Shown piece by piece: positions 49,085 through 61,922 of a stretch of DNA of 64,000 nt; the first letter of the stretch is position 1, and every line of letters begins with the position of its first letter. The notes below the pieces were generated by a model that had not been told where the DNA came from, made no database searches, and worked only from the letters and a program-made list of their open reading frames with translations. This stretch comes from Bifidobacterium sp. ESL0728 (GTDB lineage: Bacteria > Actinomycetota > Actinomycetes > Actinomycetales > Bifidobacteriaceae), in the NCBI RefSeq assembly GCF_029392015.1, contig NZ_CP113925.1:868001-932000 (forward strand). Reading direction: 5' to 3'. The position numbers and the translations under genes are program-made.

Positions 49085-49822
49085 TTGCCGGAAAAGCATC
49101 GTTTCGTCATTGATGAGCCGGAAGTGCCGTTTGAGCTGACGGTTCTTTACGAGGATGAAAACATCATCGTGGTGGACAAGCCGCATTTTCTGGCGACGAC
49201 GCCGCGGGGAATGTGGTATCGGCAGACAGCGCTGATCCGGTTGCGCAAACGTTTCAAGGAACCGCAGATTACGCCGGCTCACCGGCTTGACCGCCAAACG
49301 GCCGGGGTGGTACTTTTCGTACGCAACCCCGATCGACGGCGGGACTATCAGATGCTGTTTCAGGAGCATCGGGTTGAAAAGACTTACGAATGCCTCGCGC
49401 CGGCCTTGCCGATTGTGCGGCCCAAAACCGGAACCATCGAAAGGCTCAATCCGCCCGCGCCATTCCCAGTCAAGCGCCGCTCTCATATCGTCAAAAACCG
49501 TGGACGCTTGCAGGCGTACGAAATGCCGGGAAACGTCAACGCTGAAACTGTCATCGAGCTGGGGGATACGGACGGAAATATCGCATCCCAGGGTTTTCGC
49601 CGTTATATCCTGCACCCGAAAACCGGCAAGACCCACCAGCTGCGTGTCCATATGAATTCGCTGGGTCTGCCGATCAAAGGCGATGACCTGTACCCGAAAA
49701 TCCTCGAACCGGACTATACCGACTTCTCCAGCCCTCTTCAATTGGTGGCCCGTTCGCTCAGTTTCATTGACCCGGTCAGCCACGAACCTCGTAGATTCAC
49801 TTCGCAGATCGACCTTGGCTGA
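49085..49822 (+). CDS. RNA pseudouridine synthase, RluA family
   Basis: A 245-residue RluA-type synthase that isomerises uridine in rRNA or tRNA. The catalytic Asp is in HRLDRQTAGVVLF, preceded by DENIIVVDKPHFLATTP, and KTHQLRVHMNSLGLPIKGDDLYP is late. No S4 domain is present. A TTG at 49085 is the first start after the in-frame glmS stop; the next option, GTG 49124, would shorten it by 13 residues. The target cannot be told. Confidence 0.88.
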   Translation: MPEKHRFVIDEPEVPFELTVLYEDENIIVVDKPHFLATTPRGMWYRQTALIRLRKRFKEPQITPAHRLDRQTAGVVLFVRNPDRRRDYQMLFQEHRVEKTYECLAPALPIVRPKTGTIERLNPPAPFPVKRRSHIVKNRGRLQAYEMPGNVNAETVIELGDTDGNIASQGFRRYILHPKTGKTHQLRVHMNSLGLPIKGDDLYPKILEPDYTDFSSPLQLVARSLSFIDPVSHEPRRFTSQIDLG

Positions 49823-49860
49823 GCTGTTACAAACTGAGCTTTTACAAACTGAGACGTCTC
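49819..49860 (+). repeat. Short tandem repeat at the end of the pseudouridine synthase gene
   Basis: CTGAGCTGTTACAAA and CTGAGCTTTTACAAA are adjacent 15-bp units over the stop codon, followed by a partial CTGAG and the palindrome GAGACGTCTC. Confidence 0.6.
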
Positions 49861-49952
49861 GAATGGAACTGCGTTAGGTCGGCGGAATCCGTATGGGGCA
49901 AAATACAAATCGTAGGGCCAGGCCGCAAGATACAGGTCCGAGCTGTCAAGCC

Positions 49953-50963
49953 CTATTCAATCGACCGCACGGAGCCGCGCTCGATCAGCTGGGTCGGGAT
50001 GACGGTTTTTATGCCTGCGCGAACATGCTTTCCGTCACATTGCCATTTGACCATGTCGAAGGCCGTACGCCCGATTTGGTTGAACGGCATTTTCATCGTC
50101 GTCAGATTGAGGCGAGGCACGAGACCGACCAGCGAATCGTCGACACCGACGATGCTGACATCCTGCGGTACTTTTTTGCCCAAGCTTTCGTAAGCCTGGA
50201 CAACGCCATAGGCCATCTGGTCGTTCGCCGCGTAGATGGCGGTGCATCGAGGATTGGTCGCCAACGACAATCCTGCCTGGTAGCCGCTGTCGGCATTCCA
50301 ATCGCCGATATAGGTCTGAGGTATGGGGGCTCCGACTTGCTCAAGAGCGTCTCTCCAACCCAGTTCGCGGCTCTGTGCCGCTCGCGAGGAAGTCGGTCCG
50401 GCGATGTGGTAGACGGTGGAATGCCCATGACTGAGCAGATAATCGACAATGGCGATCGAGCACCCGTATTGGTCCGCGTCTACGGTGGGGCAGTGGTCTG
50501 AGGGTTCCTCACTGATAAGAACCACGGGCAAATCGGGCAGGGGCACATACGAGTTGACGTCCGGAAGATTCTTTTCCAAAATGACGATCACCCCGTCGAC
50601 GGGCAGTTTTTTCATACGGTTGATTGCCGCCTGGAGGGTGTGGATGCTGTCGTCTCCGATTCGGTGGAGGGTAACGGCGTAATCGTTGTCAAGCGCGGCG
50701 TCCGTGATGCCGTTGAGAATACGGGCATTGCCGTACGAAGTCATATTGAAAAGCACGACTCCGATATTGTTGAAATGCCCGTGTTTCAATGCTCGGGCTG
50801 CGTAATTCGGCCGGTAGCCTAGTTTCTGCATGGCGTCTTCGACGCGTCTGCGTGTGTCCGGTTTTACGGCATTACTGTGATTCGCCACCCGTGAGACCGT
50901 CTGCGGGGAAACCCCTGCTTCGCGGGCGACATCCTGCATTGACACTACCCGGTTGGTTGGCAT
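49953..50963 (-). CDS. LacI-family regulator of the galactoside locus
   Basis: A 336-residue LacI/GalR regulator. The helix-turn-helix is SMQDVAREAGVSPQTVSRVANHSNAV (about 7-32), then the hinge YRPNYAARALKHG and a sugar domain ending NQIGRTAFDMV and TQLIERGSV. ATG 50963 follows GAGGT; a GTG at 51005 is the longer option. It is divergent from the permease and GH42 genes and probably represses them. Genes of this content match the known galacto-oligosaccharide (gos) loci of bifidobacteria, but that identity is inferred. Confidence 0.9.
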   Translation of the reverse strand: MPTNRVVSMQDVAREAGVSPQTVSRVANHSNAVKPDTRRRVEDAMQKLGYRPNYAARALKHGHFNNIGVVLFNMTSYGNARILNGITDAALDNDYAVTLHRIGDDSIHTLQAAINRMKKLPVDGVIVILEKNLPDVNSYVPLPDLPVVLISEEPSDHCPTVDADQYGCSIAIVDYLLSHGHSTVYHIAGPTSSRAAQSRELGWRDALEQVGAPIPQTYIGDWNADSGYQAGLSLATNPRCTAIYAANDQMAYGVVQAYESLGKKVPQDVSIVGVDDSLVGLVPRLNLTTMKMPFNQIGRTAFDMVKWQCDGKHVRAGIKTVIPTQLIERGSVRSIE

Positions 50964-51145
50964 CTGTTGACCTCGTAAATCGTTGTTGCATTGTTTATTC
51001 TGCACTTATATTGGTGACGATACCATTCTAAGACATATTTCCTAATGATGTTTCTCAAAAGTCAGTAAATAATTACTAAGAGCGTCAATCAATGGGCAAA
51101 TGTGCACGTCGACACGAATCGTGTTTCGCTTTCATGAATAAATGC

Positions 51146-51163
51146 TACAATGGTAACGTAAAC
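51146..51163 (+). promoter_or_regulatory. Promoter -10 and operator upstream of the permease operon
   Basis: TACAAT (51146-51151) is immediately followed by GTAACGTAAAC (51153-51163). The same 11-mer with one change (GTAACGTATAC) overlaps the -10 of the binding-protein gene at 55431, which suggests a shared operator. Confidence 0.5.
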
Positions 51164-51227
51164 ATTTTTCCACTGGCGAGTGCGATTGGCTCGTCACCGA
51201 GATTTTCTTCGAAGGAGAAGATGCAAA

Positions 51228-52153
51228 ATGAGTGCAGCAGAGGTTTCTGCCGGGCCAAGTCCCAAGGTGGACTCGGTGTCGGTGAATCGTCATCGTGTGG
51301 ATTGGCGTGGTTGGAAGTTTTTGTGGCCGTTTGTTGTGGTGTTTTTGTTTGTGTTCATCGTGCCGGTCGTGTATGCGGTGTTCCTGTCGTTCTTCCAGAC
51401 GCGGATGGTGGGGGGCACGGTGTTCGTGGGGTTCCAGAACTATGTGCGGCTGTTCCGTGACGGGCAGTTCTGGGGTTCGGTGTGGCGGGTGACGCTGTTC
51501 ACGCTGGTGCAGGTGCCGGTCATGCTGGCCCTGTCGGCGTTGCTGGCGTTGGCGTTGGATTCGATGAGGCTTCATGGCACGCGGTTCTTCCGTATCTCGA
51601 CGTTTTTGCCGTACGCGGTGCCTGCGGTGGTCTCGACGTTGATCTGGGGGTTCATGTACGGGGCGAAGTACGGTCTGGTGGGTTCGCTGAACTCGTGGTT
51701 GGGCGTGCATCTGGACGTGCTGCAGCCGGGGGTGCTGTTGGCGTCGATCGGCAACATCGTGACGTGGGAGTTCACGGGCTACAACATGCTGATCTTCTAT
51801 TCGTCGCTGTCCACGATCCCGCATTCCCTGTATGAGGCGGCGGCGATCGACGGCGCCTCGGAGTGGCAGATCGTGCGGAGGATCAAGATGCCGGAGTTGA
51901 AGGGGTCGCTGGCGATCACGGTGATCTTCAGCATCATCGGCAGCTTCCAGCTGTTCAACGAGCCGAGCATCATGCAGAACATGGTGCCGGGCAACGCGAT
52001 CACGACGTACTATACGCCGAACATGTATGCGTACAACCTGAGCTTCACGGGCGGCCAGTCGAACTATGCGGCCGCTTTGGCGATCGTGATGGCCGTGATC
52101 ACCATGGCGGTGGCGTACGCGGTGCAGCTCAACAGCATGAAGGAGCAGATGAA

Positions 52154-52157
<4 letters not shown>
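51228..52157 (+). CDS. Sugar ABC transporter permease, MalF type
   Basis: A 309-residue permease with about six membrane segments. The EAA loop is LYEAAAIDGASEWQIVRRIKMPELKG. ATG 51228 follows GAAGGAG with 10-nt spacing. The next gene starts in an ATGA overlap. Its DNA is markedly G-rich (gtg, ctg and tcg codons dominate) unlike the GH42 gene that follows. Confidence 0.9.
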
Positions 52158-55298
<3,141 letters not shown>

Positions 55299-55414
55299 AA
55301 AAATCTGTAGATGAAAGATGTTCCTCGCCGGTTTGAAACAAGAAATAATCAGCCATATTGATTTCCTTAAAACGCCGGCGGGAAAAATAAAACGTGAAAA
55401 GCTCTGATGGGATT

Positions 55415-55442
55415 TTGCAAATCAAGCAAAGTAACGTATACT
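55415..55442 (+). promoter_or_regulatory. Promoter with overlapping operator for the galactoside-binding protein
   Basis: TTGCAA (55415-55420), 16-bp spacer, TATACT (55437-55442). The 11-mer GTAACGTATAC (55431-55441) lies on the -10, where a LacI-type repressor would block transcription. The leader to the gene is about 150 nt. Confidence 0.5.
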
Positions 55443-55592
55443 TAAAAATGTTATCGCAATCATTTTACGAACCGATTGTCTGATATCTGTTTCTTGCTTC
55501 TAGAAGTCAGAAGGGATACCAAGATTCTAAAAGTTGGTTACGTTAGACAAAGTTTCCATTTGCTCAAAGCATTTGGGGAAGGAGAAAGAACG

Positions 55593-56945
55593 ATGAAGTT
55601 CACTAAGCAAGTGATCGCAATGGTCGGGGCGGCTGCCATGTTGGTGCCGTTGGCTGCATGCGGCGGTTCGAACAGTTCCTCTGCGGATTCGTCGAAAGGC
55701 GGCAAGACCTCGATTCTCGTATGGTCCTGGGATTCGACGCTGCCTCGTACCGTGAAAGGCTTTGAGAAAGCCAACCCGGATATCACCGTGAAGGTGACCA
55801 ACGCAGGAACGAACAAGAAGGAATACACCGCGCTCAACAACGCAATGTCCGCAGGCAAGGGCGCGCCTGACGTGGCCCAGATCGAATATTATGCGTTGCC
55901 TGAATATGTCATCCGCAACAATGTGACCAACCTTTCGGATATGGGAGCTTCGGGATACAAGAGCTTCTACACCCCGGGCACATGGAATTCGGTCAACATC
56001 AATGGCGGAGTCTATGCGCTGCCGATGGATTCCGGCCCCATGGCCTTCTTCTACAACAAGGAGGTCTTCGACAAGGCCGGAGTCACCCAAGTGCCGACGA
56101 CCTGGGACGAGTTCTATGATGCGGCCAAGAAAATCCGCGCCACCGGTAACTACATCACCTCCGATTCCGGCGATGCGGGCTTCTTCGATTCGATGACCTG
56201 GCAGGCCGGCGCGAAGCCGTTCGATACCAGCAAGGACGGCAAGACCGTCACCATCAACCTGACCGGCAACGACAAGGTCAAGAAGTGGACCGATTTCGAG
56301 CAGAAGCTCATCGACGAGGACCTGATCGACACCAAGACGCCGGGCTGGTCCGATGACTGGAACAAGGGCCTGGGCGACGGCTCCATCGCCTCGCTGCTCA
56401 CCGGTGCATGGATGCCCTACAACCTGCTTTCCGGCGCTCCGCAGGCATCCGGCAAGTGGCGCGTGGCGCAGATGCCGACCTGGGAGAAGGGCGGCACCGA
56501 GAACTCCGAGAACGGAGGTTCCTCGCTCGCTCTGATGAAGACCAAGGACAGCGCCAAGGCCAAGGCCGCGTACAAGTTCATGGAATATGCCTGCCACAAC
56601 AAGGAAGGCATCAAGACCCGTGTTGACGGCGGCGCTTTCCCGGCCGACAACAACACGCTTTCCTCCAGCGACTTCCTGAACATGACTTCGATGACCGACG
56701 CCAAGGGTCAGCCCAACGAGTACTTCGGCGGACAGAAGTTTAACGAGGAGCTTGCCAAGGCCGCCAAGAACGTGCTTCCTGGCTACAAGTTCCTTCCGTT
56801 CGAGGTCTATGCCCGCGGTGTCTTCGCCGATGACGCCGGCGGCGCCTTCACCGACAAGAAAATCACCCTCGACAAGGGTATCGAGGCCTGGCAGAAGAAT
56901 ATGACCGACTACGCCAAGCAGCAGGGCTACACCGTTAAGCAATAA
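55593..56945 (+). CDS. Sugar ABC transporter substrate-binding lipoprotein (galactoside locus)
   Basis: A 450-residue SBP family 1 lipoprotein with lipobox VPLAAC. It has VWSWDSTLPRTVKGFEKANPDI, YALPMDSGPMAFFYNKEVFDKAG and the late WQKNMTDYAKQQGY. ATG 55593 follows GGGGAAGGAG; the longer frame from 55476 lacks support. It should serve the two permeases at 51.2-53.2 kb, though it has its own promoter and a strong terminator. Confidence 0.9.
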   Translation: MKFTKQVIAMVGAAAMLVPLAACGGSNSSSADSSKGGKTSILVWSWDSTLPRTVKGFEKANPDITVKVTNAGTNKKEYTALNNAMSAGKGAPDVAQIEYYALPEYVIRNNVTNLSDMGASGYKSFYTPGTWNSVNINGGVYALPMDSGPMAFFYNKEVFDKAGVTQVPTTWDEFYDAAKKIRATGNYITSDSGDAGFFDSMTWQAGAKPFDTSKDGKTVTINLTGNDKVKKWTDFEQKLIDEDLIDTKTPGWSDDWNKGLGDGSIASLLTGAWMPYNLLSGAPQASGKWRVAQMPTWEKGGTENSENGGSSLALMKTKDSAKAKAAYKFMEYACHNKEGIKTRVDGGAFPADNNTLSSSDFLNMTSMTDAKGQPNEYFGGQKFNEELAKAAKNVLPGYKFLPFEVYARGVFADDAGGAFTDKKITLDKGIEAWQKNMTDYAKQQGYTVKQ

Positions 56946-56978
56946 TCGGCACTGGCTGGTAACTGCCTCTAATCAATA

Positions 56979-57035
56979 ATGATGTTTCGTGAATCCGGAT
57001 GATAGTTTGTTTGGATTCACGAAACATCATTTTTT
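56979..57035 (+). terminator. Terminator after the binding-protein gene
   Basis: A perfect 18-bp stem (56979-56996 with 57013-57030) with a 16-nt loop, then TTTTT. Confidence 0.93.
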
Positions 57036-57187
57036 ACGTTGTGGTGACGAATCGTCGGCAGTTTTCTGACAAAAAGACTGTGTCGCAAGCCGTGACGACC
57101 GACGAGATTTCGTGTCTTTTTAGGGGCTTCGCAAGGTGAGGATAGACTTGTCATTGAATAAAACGGTGGAACGACGACAGGAATAGA

Positions 57188-58588
57188 ATGAGCAAGGTCC
57201 GACGGCTGTTTGCGCAGATGTGCGCTTGTCTGCTGCTCGCTTCCACAACCGGCTGCGGGGGGCAAGACAACCGGACCGTTATCACCGTCTGGTCGTGGGA
57301 ACCAAGCATGCAGACCGAGGCCCGGGATTTTGAAAAGGCCAATCCCGACATTCGCGTCGACATCAAGTCCACCAGTGGCTATGACAATCTCAATTCCGCC
57401 ATTCAGGACGGCTACAACATGCCCGACGTGGTGCAGCTCGAGTATTTTGCCCTCCCTCAGTATGCGGTAAGTGGCCAGCTGCGTGACATCACTGACCAGA
57501 CGCAGGACTACGGCGACAACTACACGCCAGGCACGTGGTCGAGTGTGCACACCAATGGCCGGGTTTATGGGGTGCCGATGGATTCGGGGCCGATGGCCTT
57601 TTTCTACAACGATGACGTCTTCCGTCAGGCGGGTGTCGACGCCTCGCAGATCCATACATGGAACGATTACTATGAAGCGGCTAAAAAGCTCAAGGCGATA
57701 GGCGTCTATATCGCCGCAGATTCCGGGGACGCAAGCTTCTACAATGCGATGATCTGGCTTAATGGAGGCCGGCCGTTCCATACCACCGGTGATGGCAAAA
57801 CCGTTACTGTCAATCTCACCGATGATGCAGGAACGCAGAATTTCAGCGAGTTCTGGCAGAAAATGATCGACGAGGGGCTGATCAATACTCAGCTGAACAC
57901 CTGGTCCGACGGATGGAAAAGCGCGCTTGCGGTGGGAAATGTCGCTTCCGTGTTTACCGGGGCGTGGATGCCGTCTCTGCTGCTTTCCGACGTTCCGGGC
58001 AGTGCAGGGCTGTGGCGCGTCGCCCCGATGCCGACGGCGGATGGAGCACAAACCAATTCTGAGAACGGTGGTTCGGCCCTTGCCGTGTTGAACCTGACAC
58101 GCAAGCCGGAAGCCGCAATGCGTTTCATCCGTTACGTCTGCCTCGACCGGTCCGGCATTGCCAAACGTGTGGACGGCGGCGCGTTCCCTGCGGACAAGGC
58201 GACACTGAACAGCCATGCGTTCCTGACGAAAACGACGATTCGGGATTCGCGCGGCATCGATGTACCTTATTTCGGCGGGCAGCAATTCAACCGTGTGCTT
58301 TCGAGTGCCGCGGAGAACGTGTCGGTCGGCTACCAGTATCTGCCCTTCGAGGTCTATGCCCGAGGTGATTTCAAAGCGACGGTGGGGCAGTCGTATAAAT
58401 GGGCGAATGCCATGCGTGCGGTGCAAAAGACACAGGATCGGATCAATGCCGGGCAGACCAACCCGGATGGCAGCGCATTGACATTGCCCCAGGATCCCGG
58501 CCCCAAGATCAGCCTGATGCAAGGGATCGGGCTATGGCAGAAAGACATCAAGGAATACGGCAACAACCAGGGCTTTGCAGTGCAATAA
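57188..58588 (+). CDS. Second sugar-binding lipoprotein, paralogue of the preceding one
   Basis: A 466-residue SBP family 1 protein with a short lipoprotein signal ending TTGC. It shares VWSW, FEKANPDI, PMDSGPMAFFYN and LPFEVYARG with the preceding gene over most of its length but is clearly divergent. A C-terminal insertion (about 407-440) is extra. It has no permease of its own, so it may compete for or widen the substrate range of the same permeases. Confidence 0.85.
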   Translation: MSKVRRLFAQMCACLLLASTTGCGGQDNRTVITVWSWEPSMQTEARDFEKANPDIRVDIKSTSGYDNLNSAIQDGYNMPDVVQLEYFALPQYAVSGQLRDITDQTQDYGDNYTPGTWSSVHTNGRVYGVPMDSGPMAFFYNDDVFRQAGVDASQIHTWNDYYEAAKKLKAIGVYIAADSGDASFYNAMIWLNGGRPFHTTGDGKTVTVNLTDDAGTQNFSEFWQKMIDEGLINTQLNTWSDGWKSALAVGNVASVFTGAWMPSLLLSDVPGSAGLWRVAPMPTADGAQTNSENGGSALAVLNLTRKPEAAMRFIRYVCLDRSGIAKRVDGGAFPADKATLNSHAFLTKTTIRDSRGIDVPYFGGQQFNRVLSSAAENVSVGYQYLPFEVYARGDFKATVGQSYKWANAMRAVQKTQDRINAGQTNPDGSALTLPQDPGPKISLMQGIGLWQKDIKEYGNNQGFAVQ

Positions 58589-58634
58589 CATGTTGCGATA
58601 AATACATTGCCGTTGCCAATGCGAGGATCAAACC

Positions 58635-59411
58635 TTATACGTTGAGGCGGTAGATGATCGACATCCCTTTGAAAATGAGTTCCGGATCGTAGACGTCGAT
58701 GGTATCGGTGTCATCTTTGAAAATCGAGCCGAGGCCACCGGTGGCAACCACCTTGAAATCTTCCTCTATCTCCCGGTGAAATTGCTTGATGGTGCGTTCG
58801 ATGCCACCGAGGAAATTGTAATATAGGCCGGCTTGCATGGCCGTTTTCGTGCCCTTGGCCAGAATCGAATCTGGGCGCGTGATTTCGACTTCAGGCAGCT
58901 GGGCAGTGCCGGATACCAGAGAGCTAATCGAGGTTTGCAGACCAGGACTGATCAGCCCTGCGGTGATGGCTTTGTTGCCGTCGACGTAATTGAAGGTGGT
59001 GGCCGTGCCGAAATCCGCCACCAGCACGGGGCCGCCGTACGTTGCGTACGCGCCTACGCAATCCGCGAGACAGTCCGCGCCTAGCGATTTCGGATCGTCC
59101 ATACGGATGGAAAGTCCGGATTTGACACCGGGGCCGACGATAATCGGGTCGATATCAAGGAATTTGACGATGCTGGAACGGAAGGAATGCATGATCTGAG
59201 GAACGACCGAGGCGACAATGACATCATCGACGTCATCGGAGGCATATCCGCCGGACTCGAGGAATTGAAGCAGAAGTAGACCGTATTCGTCGCTGGTTCT
59301 AAAGGTTTTGGTGGTGATACGCCAAGTGTCGATGATGGAGGCGTCAGGGGAGCTGTCATCCACCACGCCGATTTCGATGTTTGTGTTGCCGATATCAATT
59401 GCGAGTAGCAT
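58635..59411 (-). CDS. coaX: Type III pantothenate kinase
   Basis: A 258-residue enzyme for the first step of coenzyme A synthesis. The phosphate motif DIGNTN is at 6-11, GADCLADCVGAYATYG and VADFGTATTFNYVD follow, and ISPGLQTSISSL is in the central part. Type III enzymes need a monovalent cation and are not inhibited by CoA. It is divergent from the peptide-binding gene. Confidence 0.93.
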   Translation of the reverse strand: MLLAIDIGNTNIEIGVVDDSSPDASIIDTWRITTKTFRTSDEYGLLLLQFLESGGYASDDVDDVIVASVVPQIMHSFRSSIVKFLDIDPIIVGPGVKSGLSIRMDDPKSLGADCLADCVGAYATYGGPVLVADFGTATTFNYVDGNKAITAGLISPGLQTSISSLVSGTAQLPEVEITRPDSILAKGTKTAMQAGLYYNFLGGIERTIKQFHREIEEDFKVVATGGLGSIFKDDTDTIDVYDPELIFKGMSIIYRLNV

Positions 59412-59601
59412 ATTGCCCGCCTTCCTAAGGCTTTACTGACGTATACCCGGTTTCCGTGTAAAGGTGCCGTATTCCCTTTAAGCTTATGTTCCATCATACG
59501 CTGCCAGCGTCGTAAATCTATCGGTATTCGTATGATTGGGAATCGCAGACGACCCGTAAGGGCGGCTAGCGAATGTAATAATTTCTATCAAAGAGGAATG
59601 T
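59412..59601. promoter_or_regulatory. Divergent coaX/oligopeptide spacer
   Basis: An inverted repeat, ATCATACG (59492-59499) and CGTATGAT (59528-59535), lies between the two genes and is a candidate operator. AGAGGAATG precedes the peptide-binding gene. Confidence 0.35.
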
Positions 59602-61617
59602 ATGCCTACCAATTCAGGTGCGTACGGTGAAAACGACGCAACCGATAACCAAGCAACAGGCAACAACAAAAACGGAATGGAGGCCAGCGACGCTGGAAAT
59701 TTGGCGAACCGTGGCGGCGGTTCGCAGAATGCTGGGCGTGCCGACGTTGTCGGTGACACAGCGAGTGACGGGGACGCCAACGATACCGGTAACTCGGTGA
59801 ACACAGGCAGTAGTGAGGCGAGCGTTGCCGGTGATTCGCTAAAAGCCGGAGATGACAACGTTACCGGTCACTCCGTGAACGCAAATGACGCTCACGCCAA
59901 TGTTGCCGGCCAGCCTTCGAATTCAGAGAATGCCGTCGCAAACGGGGACGCTGGTAGTAACTGCGATGTCAAAGCCGACGCAAACAGCGCGGGCAGCACC
60001 GATGAGACGCTCAATGCGCATGTCAAAGGCGGCAACGCCGGTTATGGTTTCGGCGGTAGTGGCAACGGCAAAGCCGGAAAAGCCAAGAAAAAAGGCTGGA
60101 TCTGGGCCATTATCGCGGCTGTGGTCGTGGTGGCGCTTATCGCTGCTTTCGTGGTAATCCGCAATCAAAAGGCCGATACTGAACCTGCCAAGATGCATAC
60201 TGCCGATTCCGTGACCATCGGGCTCAAGCTCGCGCCCACGAACCTTGACATTCGCAATCAGTCGGGTTCCTCACTCGACCAGGTGCTTGTCGGCAACGTT
60301 TACGAAGGGCTTGTCGCTCGCGATTCCAATAACAAGGTCGTGCCGGGGCTGGCCAAAAGCTGGGAGAAGAACGCCGACGGCACGAGCTATACGTTCCATC
60401 TGAACCGAGGCATGAACTTCTCCAACGGCGACAAGCTCGACGCCAATGACGTGGCTTGGTCCATCAACGAATTGGTGACCAAGCATTACCACGATTCCGA
60501 ATCGCTGATGAACTTCAAGTCCGTCACTGCCACCGACGCCGATACCGTCAAACTCGATTTGACCGCCCCCTACGCCAATCTCTTGTGGGAGCTTGCCTGC
60601 CGGCCGGGACTGGTGTTCGATAAGAACGCCAACTACGACATGAAAACGCAGGCGGTGGGCTCCGGGCCATATACCGTCGCCAAGTTCGTGCCGAACGATT
60701 CCATCACATTGAAGGCCAATCCGAACTATTGGGGTGCGCACAAGGCCGTCACCCCGACCATCGTGTTGCGCTATTTCGGCGATGACAATGCGGCCGTCAA
60801 CGCCCTGAAATCCGGGGATGTTCAGGTGCTTGCGCCCGTGACCGAAAATCTTGCGGAACCTTTTGTGAAAGATGACGCGCACTATCGCGTTGCGGACGGC
60901 GATGACACCGACAAGTACGTGCTTGCCATGAATTCCAAGGGTTCCAAGACCTCGGACGTGCACGTGCGTCAGGCAATTCGCTATGCCATCGACCACAAGC
61001 AGCTCATCGCCTCTCGCGGCGGGGCCGACAAACCGTTGGGCGGACCGATTCCTTCGCTTGATCCGGGTTATCAAGACTTGACCGGTCTTTATCCGCACAA
61101 CGTCGACAAGGCCAAGGCGCTGATGAAGGAAGCCGGTTATGCGCCCGACCATCCGCTTGAGCTGCGGCTGACCTACGCCAACACCTACGGCACCGAGCTT
61201 GGCGACCAGCTGCGCAGCCAGCTCAAGCCCATCGGCATCGATTTGAAGGTCAACGTGGTCGAATTCTCCACGTGGCTGCAGGACGTGCTCAAGAACAAGG
61301 ATTACGATTTGTCGCTGGTCGACCACAACGAAAGTCACGACTTCTCGCAGTGGACCCAAGACGCCTACTATTACAACTACAGCAACCAGAAAGTCAAGGA
61401 CTACTACAACCAGGCGATGGCCGCTTCCAGCGATTCCCAGCGCGATGCGTTGCTGGCCAAGGCTGCCCGTGTGGTAAGCGTCGACGCCCCGGCCGATTGG
61501 CTGTTCAACTACCGCATCACCACGGCGATGAAGAGGGGCGTATCGGGCTTCCCGCTCAACTTGAACCAGACGCTGTTGCCGCTCTACAACGTGAGATATA
61601 TGACGCCGACCAAGTAG
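59602..61617 (+). CDS. Oligopeptide-binding protein (SBP family 5) with an N-terminal membrane anchor
   Basis: A 671-residue DppA/OppA-type binding protein. Residues 1-160 are Asn/Gly/Asp/Ala-rich and disordered; KAKKK is followed by one transmembrane helix (about 166-187); the binding domain starts near 200 (TVGL-like DSVTIGLKLAPTNLDIRNQSG). There is no lipobox, so it is anchored as a type II membrane protein with the disordered part inside the cell. Homologues are usually lipoproteins. It starts the oligopeptide locus. Confidence 0.88.
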   Translation: MPTNSGAYGENDATDNQATGNNKNGMEASDAGNLANRGGGSQNAGRADVVGDTASDGDANDTGNSVNTGSSEASVAGDSLKAGDDNVTGHSVNANDAHANVAGQPSNSENAVANGDAGSNCDVKADANSAGSTDETLNAHVKGGNAGYGFGGSGNGKAGKAKKKGWIWAIIAAVVVVALIAAFVVIRNQKADTEPAKMHTADSVTIGLKLAPTNLDIRNQSGSSLDQVLVGNVYEGLVARDSNNKVVPGLAKSWEKNADGTSYTFHLNRGMNFSNGDKLDANDVAWSINELVTKHYHDSESLMNFKSVTATDADTVKLDLTAPYANLLWELACRPGLVFDKNANYDMKTQAVGSGPYTVAKFVPNDSITLKANPNYWGAHKAVTPTIVLRYFGDDNAAVNALKSGDVQVLAPVTENLAEPFVKDDAHYRVADGDDTDKYVLAMNSKGSKTSDVHVRQAIRYAIDHKQLIASRGGADKPLGGPIPSLDPGYQDLTGLYPHNVDKAKALMKEAGYAPDHPLELRLTYANTYGTELGDQLRSQLKPIGIDLKVNVVEFSTWLQDVLKNKDYDLSLVDHNESHDFSQWTQDAYYYNYSNQKVKDYYNQAMAASSDSQRDALLAKAARVVSVDAPADWLFNYRITTAMKRGVSGFPLNLNQTLLPLYNVRYMTPTK

Positions 61618-61690
61618 CTGGTTGCGTGAGTGTGATGTGACTTGGGCTCATGATGAGGATGCGATGGGAATCAGGAATGGCGTGCGGAAT

Positions 61691-61856
61691 CGTGGTTATC
61701 TCTGCACGATCAGCATACACGCAGGGAAATCACGAGATATGCCCCGAAAACGTGATTTTCTCTGCAACTTTGGGTTTTGTGCAGGATAAATTACGCAATG
61801 TGGTCAATAAACGTGATTTGCGCCGCGATTTCGGGATTGATGCAGAATAAATCACG
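61691..61856 (+). repeat. Hairpin array 2, 60/61-bp period
   Basis: Left arms with consensus CGTGATTTTCTCTGC start at 61691, 61751 and 61812; right arms with consensus GCAGRATAAATCACG start at 61721, 61781 and 61842. Each hairpin has about 15-bp arms and a 15-nt variable loop; linkers are 16 nt and also variable. The array lies between the binding-protein gene and the permease gene, in a 305-bp gap without other features. Confidence 0.88.
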
Positions 61857-61922
61857 AAATTGAGGCAATTGAACTCAGACTTCTGGCCGCAGAGGATCGG
61901 CTTGGAAAGGAATAGGTGAATC

